A stretch of 64,000 nucleotides of DNA from Methylorubrum extorquens (lineage in GTDB: Bacteria > Pseudomonadota > Alphaproteobacteria > Rhizobiales > Beijerinckiaceae). A model generated the notes under the pieces. That model was given only the letters and a program-made list of their open reading frames with translations, ran no database searches and was not told where the DNA came from. Positions 35,867 through 44,074 of this stretch are shown piece after piece; the stretch's first letter is position 1, and each line of letters opens with the position of its first letter. The stretch covers positions 3,788,001 through 3,852,000 of the forward strand of contig NZ_JALJXF010000001.1 in NCBI RefSeq assembly GCF_024169925.1, given 5' to 3'. The position numbers and the translations under genes were made by a program.

Positions 35867-35895
35867 TTGACAGCGTTCGTTATAGCGAACATTTC
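35867..35895 (+). promoter_or_regulatory. candidate cysH promoter with palindromic operator
   Basis: TTGACA (35867-35872) looks like a -35 box. The perfect palindrome GTTCG-TTATAG-CGAAC (35875-35890) follows immediately and would lie in the spacer, so a bound protein would block polymerase. The -10 is weak (CATTTC near 35890). The cysH start is 42 bases beyond the palindrome. The half-site GTTCGTT recurs upstream of cysJ near 35146-35152. The binding protein is unknown; the adjacent Lrp-type regulator or an Rrf2-type factor are candidates. Confidence 0.5.
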
Positions 35896-35931
35896 AGAAC
35901 TCCGACAAGCAGGCAATCCGATTTTACTCAC

Positions 35932-36741
35932 ATGACCGCTGCTCTCGTCCGAGCGGCCGGGGACCTCGCCAGCCAGATGGCGGGGTTGGACCTCCGGGGG
36001 CGCATCCGCCTCGTCGAGGACCGCATCCCGGGCCGTCTCGTCTTCACCACCAGCCTCGGCATCGAGGATCAGGCGCTCACGCACGCGCTCGCCTTGAACA
36101 AGGGCCGCACCGAGATCGTCACCCTCGATACCGGCCGGCTCTACCCCGAGACCTACGACGTCTGGACCGAGACGGAGGCCGCCTACGGCATCCGCATCCG
36201 CGCCTACGCGCCGGAGCGAATCGCGGAGGAGGATTTCGTTGCACGCGAGGGCATCAACGGCTTCCGGCACTCGGTCGCCGCGCGGCAGGCCTGCTGCGGG
36301 TTCCGCAAGGTCGAGCCGCTCGGGCGGGCGCTGGACGGCGCGGCGGCGTGGTTCACCGGCCTGCGCGCCGGGCAATCCGCCAACCGCGCGGACACGCCGC
36401 TGGCGGAGGCCGACGAGGGCCGCGGGCTGATCAAGGTCAACCCGCTCGCCGACTGGTCGCGCGGGGACGTCGATCGCTTCGTGCGCGACAACTTCATTCC
36501 CTACAACACGCTGCACGATCGCGGCTTCCCCTCGATCGGCTGCGCGCCCTGCACCCGCGCCATCAAGATCGGCGAGGACGAGCGCGCCGGCCGCTGGTGG
36601 TGGGAGCAGGAATCCAAGAAAGAGTGCGGCCTGCACCTGCACGGGCCGGAAGGCGACGTAGCGCCCGGACAGGAGGCTGCCGCCTTCGAAGAGCCGGCCA
36701 GCGCTGCGACCTCACGCGAACACAGAAGGGAACTGGTCTGA
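35932..36741 (+). CDS. cysH: adenylyl-sulfate (APS) reductase CysH
   Basis: Reduces APS to sulfite with thioredoxin-derived electrons. At 269 residues it fits the bacterial APS-reductase group: in addition to the redox [12 protein letters not shown] (Cys232) it has the cluster cysteines ACCGFRK (Cys121, Cys122) and IGCAPCTRA (Cys204, Cys207) that hold 4Fe-4S. PAPS-specific enzymes lack these four. The P-loop-like [15 protein letters not shown] and [15 protein letters not shown] are present. The start ATG 35932 follows a palindromic operator candidate. Its stop overlaps the cysD start (TGATG), so translation is coupled. Confidence 0.95.
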   Translation: MTAALVRAAGDLASQMAGLDLRGRIRLVEDRIPGRLVFTTSLGIEDQALTHALALNKGRTEIVTLDTGRLYPETYDVWTETEAAYGIRIRAYAPERIAEEDFVAREGINGFRHSVAARQACCGFRKVEPLGRALDGAAAWFTGLRAGQSANRADTPLAEADEGRGLIKVNPLADWSRGDVDRFVRDNFIPYNTLHDRGFPSIGCAPCTRAIKIGEDERAGRWWWEQESKKECGLHLHGPEGDVAPGQEAAAFEEPASAATSREHRRELV

Positions 36742-37670
36742 TGAGCGCCGCCGTTGCCGCGCCCGCGCGCACCCGCCTGACGCATCTGCAGCGTCTGGAG
36801 GCCGAGAGCATCCACATCTTCCGGGAAGCGGTCGCCGAGGCCGAGAATCCGGTAATGCTCTACTCGATCGGCAAGGACTCGTCCGTCCTGTTGCATCTGG
36901 CGCTGAAGGCCTTCGCGCCTGGGCGCCTGCCGTTCCCGCTGCTGCATATCGACACGACTTGGAAGTTCCGCGAGATGATCGCCTTCCGCGATCGGCGCGC
37001 CGAGGAACTCGGTCTCGAACTCATCGTGCACACCAATCAGGACGGGCTCGCCAAGGGCATCGGCCCGGTCAGCCACGGTTCGGAAGTGCACACTGACGTG
37101 ATGAAGACGCAGGCCCTGCGGCAGGCGCTCGACAAGTACAAGTACGACGTGGCCTTCGGCGGCGCCCGCCGGGACGAGGAGGCAAGCCGCGCCAAGGAGC
37201 GCATCGTGTCCTTGCGCAACGCCCAGCACCGCTGGGACCCGAAGCGCCAGCGCGCCGAGCCGTGGCACCTCTACAATTTCAAGAAGCGGCGTGGCGAGAG
37301 CTTCCGCGTGTTCCCGCTCTCGAACTGGACCGAGCTCGATATCTGGCTCTACATCGAGCAGGAAAACATTCCGATCGTCCCGCTCTACTTCGCCGCCGAG
37401 CGGCCGGTGGTGGAGCGCGACGGCCAACTCATCATGATCGATGACGACCGCTTTCCGCTCGAGCCGGGCGAGACTCCGCAACAGCGGCAGGTCCGGTTCC
37501 GCACGCTCGGCTGCTACCCGCTGACCGGGGCTGTCGAGAGCCCGGCCGCGACCCTGCCGGAGATCATCGGCGAGACGTTGGCCGCCCGCACCTCGGAACG
37601 CCAGGGCCGGGTCATCGACAAGGATGGCGCCGGCGCCATGGAGCGCAAGAAGCAGGAGGGCTACTTCTGA
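36741..37670 (+). CDS. cysD: sulfate adenylyltransferase small subunit CysD
   Basis: Makes APS from sulfate and ATP as the catalytic subunit of ATP sulfurylase. It has 309 residues. The PP-motif [36 protein letters not shown] and [21 protein letters not shown] are the family's active-site stretches. The start overlaps cysH by one base and the stop overlaps cysN (TGATG), so cysH-cysD-cysN read as one tightly coupled operon. AAGGGA stands about 10 bases before the start. It works with the GTPase CysN, whose energy drives the reaction. Confidence 0.97.
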   Translation: MSAAVAAPARTRLTHLQRLEAESIHIFREAVAEAENPVMLYSIGKDSSVLLHLALKAFAPGRLPFPLLHIDTTWKFREMIAFRDRRAEELGLELIVHTNQDGLAKGIGPVSHGSEVHTDVMKTQALRQALDKYKYDVAFGGARRDEEASRAKERIVSLRNAQHRWDPKRQRAEPWHLYNFKKRRGESFRVFPLSNWTELDIWLYIEQENIPIVPLYFAAERPVVERDGQLIMIDDDRFPLEPGETPQQRQVRFRTLGCYPLTGAVESPAATLPEIIGETLAARTSERQGRVIDKDGAGAMERKKQEGYF

Positions 37671-39076
37671 TGACCATCCATCAGTCTCCGGAAACGTTCG
37701 GCTACGACACCTTCCTGCGCCAGCACCAGAGCAAGGAGGTGTTGCGCTTCATTACCTGCGGCTCGGTCGATGACGGCAAGTCCACCCTGATCGGGCGGCT
37801 CCTGCACGACACCAAGCAGATCTTCGACGATCAGGTGACGGCGCTCCAGCGCGATTCGCGCAAGCACGGCACGCAAGGGGGCGAGGTCGATCTCGCGCTG
37901 CTGGTCGACGGCCTTCAGGCCGAGCGCGAGCAGGGCATCACCATCGATGTCGCCTACCGCTTCTTCTCGACCGACCGGCGCTCGTTCATCGTCGCCGACA
38001 CCCCCGGCCACGAGCAGTACACCCGCAACATGGCGACCGGCGCCTCGACCGCCGACGTCGCCGTGATCCTGGTGGACGCCCGCCACGGGCTGACCCGCCA
38101 GACCCGGCGCCACGCGCTCCTCGTCTCCCTGCTCGGCATTCACCGGGTGGCGCTCGCCATCAACAAGATGGATCTCGTCGGCTGGTCGCAGGACAAGTTC
38201 GACGCGATCGTCTCCGGCTTCCAGGCATTCGCCGCGCCGCTGAACTTCACCGAGGTGCGAGCGATCCCGCTCTCGGCCAAGAACGGCGACAACGTCGTGC
38301 TGCCGGGCACCGCCGCGACGTGGTACGCGGGCGTTCCGCTGCTGCGCTACCTCGAAGAGGTGCCGGTGAAGTCGGAGGAGCGCGCCGCCGCCTTCCGTAT
38401 GCCGGTGCAGTGGGTGAACCGCCCGAACTCGGATTTCCGCGGCTTCTCGGGGCTGATCGCCTCGGGCTCCGTCGCGCCGGGTGACGCCGTCACTGTCGCG
38501 CCCTCCGGCAAGACCTCGACGATCGCCCGCATCTTCACCGCCGACGGTGATCTGGAGCGGGCGAGCGAGGGCCAGTCGGTGACGCTCGTGCTGGCCGACG
38601 AAGTCGATGCCTCCCGCGGCGCGGTGATTGCGACCTCGGACGCGCCGCTGACGCTGACCGACAGCCTCGACGTGCGTCTGTTCTGGGCCGCCGAATCCGA
38701 TCTCGTCCCCGGCGCCAGCCTGTGGGCCAAGGTCGGCACGCAGACCGTCAACGCCGTGGTGAAGGCGGTGCACCGCCGGATCGACCCAGAGACCGGACAG
38801 GCGGGACCTGCCGAGAAACTCGCGGTCAACGACATCGGCGACGTGACCCTGACCCTCGACCGTCAGATCGCCGTCGATCCCTATGTCGAGAACCGCGATA
38901 CCGGCAGCCTGATCCTGATCGACCGTGAGACCACCGACACGGCCGCCCTCGGCCTCGTCCAGACGGTCGTGGCCTCGGCGCAGGCCGCCGCCCCGGCCCC
39001 ATCCGCGACGACGGCGCAAGAGCCCGCCAGCAGCGGCGGCTTGCTCGCCGGCATCAAGCGGCTGTTCGGCGGATAG
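37670..39076 (+). CDS. cysN: sulfate adenylyltransferase GTPase subunit CysN
   Basis: EF-Tu-like GTPase partner of CysD. G motifs are GSVDDGKSTLIGRLLHD (G1, residues 31-38), DTPGHEQYTRNMATGAS (G3) and NKMDLVGW (G4); the switch region includes REQGITIDVAYRFFST. At 468 residues it equals the stand-alone CysN of E. coli and stops without the APS-kinase (CysC) domain fused in many rhizobia. The C-terminal 30 or so residues are Ala/Pro-rich. Its ATG overlaps the cysD stop, after a GGAGG site inside cysD. A strong terminator follows at 39092. Confidence 0.96.
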   Translation: MTIHQSPETFGYDTFLRQHQSKEVLRFITCGSVDDGKSTLIGRLLHDTKQIFDDQVTALQRDSRKHGTQGGEVDLALLVDGLQAEREQGITIDVAYRFFSTDRRSFIVADTPGHEQYTRNMATGASTADVAVILVDARHGLTRQTRRHALLVSLLGIHRVALAINKMDLVGWSQDKFDAIVSGFQAFAAPLNFTEVRAIPLSAKNGDNVVLPGTAATWYAGVPLLRYLEEVPVKSEERAAAFRMPVQWVNRPNSDFRGFSGLIASGSVAPGDAVTVAPSGKTSTIARIFTADGDLERASEGQSVTLVLADEVDASRGAVIATSDAPLTLTDSLDVRLFWAAESDLVPGASLWAKVGTQTVNAVVKAVHRRIDPETGQAGPAEKLAVNDIGDVTLTLDRQIAVDPYVENRDTGSLILIDRETTDTAALGLVQTVVASAQAAAPAPSATTAQEPASSGGLLAGIKRLFGG

Positions 39077-39091
39077 ATCCGAACTGAAGCC

Positions 39092-39121
39092 CCCTCTCCC
39101 CTCCGCGGGGGGAGGGTTTTT
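39092..39121 (+). terminator. intrinsic terminator of the cysH-cysD-cysN operon
   Basis: A 10-bp stem of CCCTCTCCCC and GGGGGGAGGG (one G-U pair) with a TCCGC loop and five T residues. It starts 16 bases after the cysN stop and lies before the next gene at 39158. Confidence 0.9.
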
Positions 39122-39157
39122 CTGGCCGGCAGTCCGGCCAGCCGCTAGAACCGGCGC

Positions 39158-40198
39158 ATGATCTCCGCCCCCGACCCGGCCGCCGATGTGTACGAGGGCC
39201 GGGACGGCTGGCTGTTCCTGATCCGCGGCAACAACCGGGTGCTGGCGCAGTATGGCCGGCCGGGCGTCGCGCGGGGGACGCTGTGGCGCTGGCGGCGGAT
39301 CATCGAGACCCGCGCGCGGCGCTGCGCCCGGCTCGGCGCGACCTACGTCCACGCTCTCGCCCCGGAAAAGCTCACCGTCTATCCCGACCGGGCCGAAGGT
39401 CTCGCCTTCGATCCGGCCCGCGCCCCGGCGCTCCGGCTCGCCCGCTGGCTCACCGCCTCGCCGGGCGCCCGCGCCTGGGTCGATCTCGCGGGCGCCTTCC
39501 GCGCGGCGGTTGACGGCCCGCCGCTCTATCTACGCACCGATACCCACTGGACGCATCAAGGCTGCACGCTGGCCTACCGCACGATCCTGGCGCGGATGGG
39601 CGTGCCCCCGCGCGACGACATCGAGGCCCGGCGCGAACGCACCGCCCTCCCCTTCGCGGGCGATCTCGGCCTCAAATTCACGCCCCACAGGTCAGAGCTT
39701 GCGGAGAGCAGCGCGATCGCGAGCGCGGCGCGGCGCATCCACGCCAACGATCTCCTGCTGGAGATGGAAGCGTTAGGCCGCGGCGGCGACGCCCATCTCG
39801 GCGCGCACGCGGTGTTCCGCAACGACGATCCCGGGGCCGATCCGCGCCGCCTCGTCATCTTCGGCGATTCCTACGCGCAGCACACCGCCCACAGTCCGGT
39901 CGCGACGCTCACCGCGCTCTTCGCCGACACGTTCCGCGAGGTGCATTTCCTGTGGTCGACGGGGATCGACTGGCACTATCTCGAAGCCGTCCGCCCCGAT
40001 TTCGTCCTGGGCGAGATGGCCGAGCGCTTCGTGATCGACCTGCCGCCGTCCGGCATCCGGATCGAGCGGCTCGCGGAACTGGCCCGCGAGCGCAAACTCA
40101 TGGGATCGATCACGGCAGCGGATTCGCGCTCACCCGCGACGCCTCCGCCTGACGCGCCCGCATCCGCGCCTGAAGCCGCTGGCGCCGCGCCGCGATGA
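39158..40198 (+). CDS. AlgX/AlgJ-like SGNH-fold protein
   Basis: A 346-residue protein with the AlgX/AlgJ-type SGNH domain, which in alginate and cellulose systems transfers acetyl groups. It shows VYEGRDGWLFLIRGNN, LRTDTHWTHQGC (Asp128, His130), and IFGDSYAQHTAHSP with the nucleophile-like Ser238, matching the DTHW and GDS elements of the family. No signal peptide or membrane helix is seen, unlike periplasmic AlgX/AlgJ, so it may act in the cytoplasm on sugar precursors or nucleate a different reaction. No MBOAT acyltransferase is next to it. Its last 89 bases overlap, tail to tail, the stop end of the YihY gene. The start ATG 39158 fits the family's first motif. Confidence 0.75.
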   Translation: MISAPDPAADVYEGRDGWLFLIRGNNRVLAQYGRPGVARGTLWRWRRIIETRARRCARLGATYVHALAPEKLTVYPDRAEGLAFDPARAPALRLARWLTASPGARAWVDLAGAFRAAVDGPPLYLRTDTHWTHQGCTLAYRTILARMGVPPRDDIEARRERTALPFAGDLGLKFTPHRSELAESSAIASAARRIHANDLLLEMEALGRGGDAHLGAHAVFRNDDPGADPRRLVIFGDSYAQHTAHSPVATLTALFADTFREVHFLWSTGIDWHYLEAVRPDFVLGEMAERFVIDLPPSGIRIERLAELARERKLMGSITAADSRSPATPPPDAPASAPEAAGAAPR

Positions 40199-41057
40199 CG
40201 GTGCCGTTCACCTCGCCGCCGAACAGGAACATCGCCGCGAGCCAGTAAAGGAACACAAGGAAGATCATCGCCGTGGCGAGGCCCCCGTAGGTCGAGGCGT
40301 AGGCGTTCGAGAAGCGGTCGAGGTAGAAGCCGAAGCCGAGGCCGGCGAGGAACCACAGGCCCAGCGTCACGGCGATGCCCGGCAGCACCGACAGCACCGG
40401 CCGCCGCCCGGCCGCGACGAACTTGTGGGCGATCACCAGCACCAGCGCGATCAGGAAGGCGGTGACGCCGATGCGGCCGATGGCGACGGTGAGCGCCAGC
40501 GGCTCCAGGCCCGGCGCGACGAAGACGAGCTGGCGCCAGATCAGCGGCCCGAGCACGACGAGCAGCGCGAAGGCCAGCATCGAGAAGGCGCCGCAGACGA
40601 CGTAGCCGATCGATTCGAGCCGGGTGAGCCACCACGGCCGCATCTCCCGGATGCCGTAGGCGCGGTTGAGCCCGACCCGCAGGGATTCCACGCCCGACGA
40701 CGAGAAGTAGAGCGCAAGCACGGCCCCGATTGTCAGCACCCCGCCGCGCTGCTCGGTGAGCAAGCGGTGCACCTCGCCGACGATGGGTTTGGCGACCTCC
40801 CGCGGCACCGCGTCGAAGATCAGCGTGCCGGCCTCGTCGGCCAGCGACTTGGTGCCGATCAGGCCGGCGAGTGCCGCGAGCAGGATCAGGAACGGGAACA
40901 GCGAGGTCAGCATCGACAGCGCGATGTGGCTGGCGATCGCCCAGCCGTCATGGGCGACGAAGCGCTGCGCGGCGATGCCCGTCACGTCGAGGATCTTCTT
41001 GAATCGGCTCAAGGGGGGAGACGGCTTCTTCGGCTGAGTCGAGGCGGGCTGCTCCAT
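40110..41057 (-). CDS. YihY/virulence factor BrkB family membrane protein
   Basis: A 315-residue inner-membrane protein with about six hydrophobic helices. Family marks are HDGWAIASHIALSMLTSLFPF near the start (about 35-55), LYFSSSGVESLRVGLNRAYG, SIGYVVCGAFSMLAFALLVV and YASTYGGLATAMIFLVFLYWLAAMFLFGGEVNG. YihY proteins were once misannotated as ribonuclease BN; the function is still unclear. I used ATG 41057 as start; longer in-frame sequence upstream is the antisense of the EamA gene. The 3' end overlaps the AlgX-like gene. It is divergent from the EamA transporter. Confidence 0.9.
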   Translation of the reverse strand: MEQPASTQPKKPSPPLSRFKKILDVTGIAAQRFVAHDGWAIASHIALSMLTSLFPFLILLAALAGLIGTKSLADEAGTLIFDAVPREVAKPIVGEVHRLLTEQRGGVLTIGAVLALYFSSSGVESLRVGLNRAYGIREMRPWWLTRLESIGYVVCGAFSMLAFALLVVLGPLIWRQLVFVAPGLEPLALTVAIGRIGVTAFLIALVLVIAHKFVAAGRRPVLSVLPGIAVTLGLWFLAGLGFGFYLDRFSNAYASTYGGLATAMIFLVFLYWLAAMFLFGGEVNGTVIAARRQRLQARMRARQAEASRVSANPLP

Positions 41058-41174
41058 ACGGGCTATCGGATGCCGCGCGTCAATCTCGGGTTCGCTCCGG
41101 TGCGGGGGGAGCATGGCCGCCCTCAGGTTTTCCCGGTTGCCTTGAGGTCGGTTGCGTGGTGCCTGCCCGGCGCC

Positions 41175-42041
41175 ATGTCGAGCGTATCCTCCAGCCTGAT
41201 CCCGGCCGCCTTCGTGTTGATCTGGGCGAGCGGCTTCGTCGCCGCGCGCTACGTGGCGCCCTATGCCGAGCCGCTGGCCTTCGTCGCCCTGCGGTTGGCC
41301 CTGGTCGCGCTCGTCCTGGCCGGGATCGCCTTCGTCCTGCGCGCCCGCTGGCCGCGAAGCGCCGCCGGCTGGCGCGACGGGATGGTCGCGGGCGTGCTGA
41401 TGCAGGGCATCTACGTCGCCGGGGTGTTCTGGTCGGTGCATCGCGGCCTGCCCGCCGGTATCGCGGCGCTGGTCGGGAGCCTCCAGCCGCTCCTCACCGC
41501 AGCCGCCTCGCAGCCTCTGCTCGGTGAGCGGGTCGCGCCGCGGCGCTGGGCCGGCATCGGGCTCGGCTTCCTCGGCGCAGGGTTGGTGCTCGCGCCGAAG
41601 CTCGGAGCGGTCGACGCCGCCGGCATCCCGCCGGACGCGCTCGCGGTGTGCCTTGCGGCGATGCTGGCCATGACCGCCGGCACGCTGTGGCAGAAGCGCA
41701 AGGGTGCCGGCGCCGACCTCGTCACCAACGCCTGCCTGCAATTCATCGGCGGCACCGCCTTCGCGGTCCCGCTCGCACTGATCGCCGGCGAGACGCATCT
41801 CACCCTCAGCCTGCCGCTCGGCCTCGGCATGGCGTGGTCGGTCCTCGTCAACTCGGTCGGCGGCATCCTCCTGCTGCTGGCGCTGATCCGGCGCGGCGCG
41901 GTGGCCGGCGTCGCCTCGCTGCTCTTCCTCGTACCGCCGGTTTCGGCGGCCATCGCCTACGTGATGTTCGGCGAGGCGCTGACCCCGGTGCAGATCGCCG
42001 GCATGGTGGTGGCCGCCGCCGGCGTCGGCTTGGCCAGCTGA
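41175..42041 (+). CDS. EamA-family (DMT superfamily) transporter
   Basis: A 288-residue permease with ten predicted helices made of two EamA repeats: ALVLIWASGFVAARYVAP-like start (AAFVLIWASGFVAARYVAPY), then AVFVLRA.., VGSLQPLLTAAASQPLLGERV closing the first half, and LLFLVPPVSAAIAYVMFGEALTP closing the second. Family members export amino acids, sugars or small metabolites. The substrate is unknown. The ATG 41175 was chosen over a much longer upstream frame that is antisense to YihY. A 117-base divergent intergenic gap to YihY probably holds both promoters. Confidence 0.9.
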   Translation: MSSVSSSLIPAAFVLIWASGFVAARYVAPYAEPLAFVALRLALVALVLAGIAFVLRARWPRSAAGWRDGMVAGVLMQGIYVAGVFWSVHRGLPAGIAALVGSLQPLLTAAASQPLLGERVAPRRWAGIGLGFLGAGLVLAPKLGAVDAAGIPPDALAVCLAAMLAMTAGTLWQKRKGAGADLVTNACLQFIGGTAFAVPLALIAGETHLTLSLPLGLGMAWSVLVNSVGGILLLLALIRRGAVAGVASLLFLVPPVSAAIAYVMFGEALTPVQIAGMVVAAAGVGLAS

Positions 42042-42239
42042 CCTCAGACGCGCGCAACACGGTGAACCGTATGATGAATTCAGCCTAAAGACGGGGGATG
42101 CGGCGATGAGAAACCACTATTGTGCCGGCGATCCGACCTATAAAGGAAGCATCTGACCGTTTTCCCGAGAACCGCGCTCGGTCACGCCGAACCCGTATCC
42201 GCTTCGGCTCGGAGCGCCTTCATCGATAGAGAGGCCCCC

Positions 42240-43928
42240 ATGGCAGCTTCCCCCGCCGTCCAGCCCGCCAACGACCCGACCGATTTCGTCGCCCTGGCCA
42301 AGGACGCCGCCGTGGGCGCCAGGGCTCTCGTCGCCGAGGCGACCGCCCGCGTGAAGGCGCGGGTGACGGGCCCCGAGGGCAAGCTCGATGCGGGCGCGCT
42401 GGAGCGCGAGCAGCACGCCGCCCACGGCCTGTCCTGGCTCGCCACCTACGGCGAGGCGGTGCGCGAACTCGCCGACTACGCCGAACGCCTCCAGGGCGAG
42501 GGCAGCTTCGGCGAGACCGAGGCGCTGCTCGTGAAGATCGGCGTCGGCGAATATCTCGACCAGATGTTCGGCGGCATCCCCATGAGCCAGGGCGAAATGG
42601 TCCGCCCGACCGCGCTCGGCTTCACCGCCGCCGAACTCGCGGGCCTGCGCACGCCGGCCATCGACGCCATGGTGGCGGAGGGCAACACGCCCGCCAACCG
42701 CGCCGCGCTGGTCGCCAGAATCCGCGAGGCCACCAGCGCGGGTGCAGCCACCATCGGTGCCTCGGGCCTCGACGAGGACATGGAGGCGATCCGCTCCGAG
42801 ATGCGCCGCTTCGGCAAGGCCGAGGTGGTGGAGCAGGCCCACGAGTGGCACCTCGAGAACGCCTACATCCCGATGTCGATCATCGAGAAGATGGCCGAAC
42901 TCGGTGTGTTCGGCCTCACCATCCCCGAGGAATACGGCGGCATGGGCATGCCCAAGGCCGCGATGTGCGTGGTCTCGGAGGAATTGTCCCGCGCCTATAT
43001 CGGCGTCGGCTCGCTGGGCACCCGCTCGGAGATCGCCGCCGAGCTGATCCTGTGCGGCGGCACCGAGGAGCAGAAGCAGCGCTTCCTGCCGGGCATCGCC
43101 TCGGGCGACATCCTGCCCACCGCCGTCTTCACCGAGCCGAACACCGGCTCCGACCTCGCCTCGCTCCGCACCAAGGCCGTCAAGGACGGCGACCAGTGGA
43201 AGATCTCGGGCAACAAGACCTGGATCACCCACCCCGTGCGCGCCGACATCATGACCGTGCTCGTGCGCACGAAGCCCGAGGAGAAGGGCCACCGCGGCCT
43301 CTCGATGCTCATCGCCGAGAAGCCCCGCGGCACGGACGAGGAGCCCTTCCCGGTCCAGGGCCTGTCGGGCGGGGAGATCGAGGTGCTCGGCTACCGCGGC
43401 ATGAAGGAGTACGAACTCTCCTTCGAAGACTTTGCGGTGCCCGCCGGCAACCTGCTCGGCGAGATCGAGGGCAAGGGCTTCGCTCAGCTGATGCAGACCT
43501 TCGAATCGGCCCGCATCCAGACCGCGGCCCGCGCCATCGGCGTGGCGCAATCGGCCCTCGACATCGGCCTGCGCTACGCCGAGGAGCGGGTGCAGTTCGG
43601 CAAGGCGCTGGTCGAGTTCCCGCGGGTGGCCGACAAGCTCGCGATGATGGCCGTCGAGATCAACATCGCCCGCCAGCTCACCTACTTCTCCGCCCGCGAG
43701 AAGGACGAGGGTAAGCGCTGCGACCTCGAAGCCGGCATGGCCAAGCTGCTCGGCGCCCGCGTCGCCTGGGCCGCGGCGGACAACGCCCTGCAGATCCACG
43801 GCGGCAACGGCTTCGCGCTGGAATACAAGATCAGCCGCGTGCTCTGCGACGCGCGCATCCTCTCGATCTTCGAGGGTGCCGCCGAGATCCAGGCCCAGGT
43901 CATCGCCCGGCGCCTGCTGGAACAGTAG
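42240..43928 (+). CDS. mcd: (2S)-methylsuccinyl-CoA dehydrogenase (ethylmalonyl-CoA pathway)
   Basis: FAD acyl-CoA dehydrogenase, 562 residues, well above the 380-400 of ordinary members. The extra N-terminal region (about 1-160: GARALVAEATARVKARVTGPEG, EREQHAAHGLSWLATYGEAV) is the part I associate with methylsuccinyl-CoA dehydrogenase, which turns methylsuccinyl-CoA into mesaconyl-CoA in glyoxylate regeneration. The catalytic fold follows from about residue 170 with LGVFGLTIPEEYGGMGM, FTEPNTGSDLASLRTKA, RIQTAARAIGVAQSALDIGL and ALQIHGGNGFALEY. The start ATG 42240 has GAGAGG upstream. In M. extorquens the homologue was named ibd2. The substrate call rests on length and the N-terminal region. 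Confidence 0.82.
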   Translation: MAASPAVQPANDPTDFVALAKDAAVGARALVAEATARVKARVTGPEGKLDAGALEREQHAAHGLSWLATYGEAVRELADYAERLQGEGSFGETEALLVKIGVGEYLDQMFGGIPMSQGEMVRPTALGFTAAELAGLRTPAIDAMVAEGNTPANRAALVARIREATSAGAATIGASGLDEDMEAIRSEMRRFGKAEVVEQAHEWHLENAYIPMSIIEKMAELGVFGLTIPEEYGGMGMPKAAMCVVSEELSRAYIGVGSLGTRSEIAAELILCGGTEEQKQRFLPGIASGDILPTAVFTEPNTGSDLASLRTKAVKDGDQWKISGNKTWITHPVRADIMTVLVRTKPEEKGHRGLSMLIAEKPRGTDEEPFPVQGLSGGEIEVLGYRGMKEYELSFEDFAVPAGNLLGEIEGKGFAQLMQTFESARIQTAARAIGVAQSALDIGLRYAEERVQFGKALVEFPRVADKLAMMAVEINIARQLTYFSAREKDEGKRCDLEAGMAKLLGARVAWAAADNALQIHGGNGFALEYKISRVLCDARILSIFEGAAEIQAQVIARRLLEQ

Positions 43929-44074
43929 TCAAGACAAAACCGGTCCCTGGCCGGTCTTGTACTGGCCGAGGACGGATCATGCCCTCGATCCGGCCTGAAT
44001 AGCCGGCTCATATACTTCCCCTCAACGAATGAGGGCCTAGCCGTGCTTCGATCCTCTCGGAGCACGGCCTTCGC

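Noticed and set aside
39102..39160. Possible second small gene between cysN and the AlgX-like gene
   Set aside because: The sequence is taken up by a terminator and leader; no start with a ribosome site.
44041..44072. Hairpin-like sequence (CCGTGCTTCG ... CGGAGCACGG) before the GGDEF-EAL gene as a c-di-GMP riboswitch
   Set aside because: Only a 7-8 bp stem; lacks the conserved three-way junction elements of a riboswitch. It could be a terminator relic for the upstream gene but has no T run.
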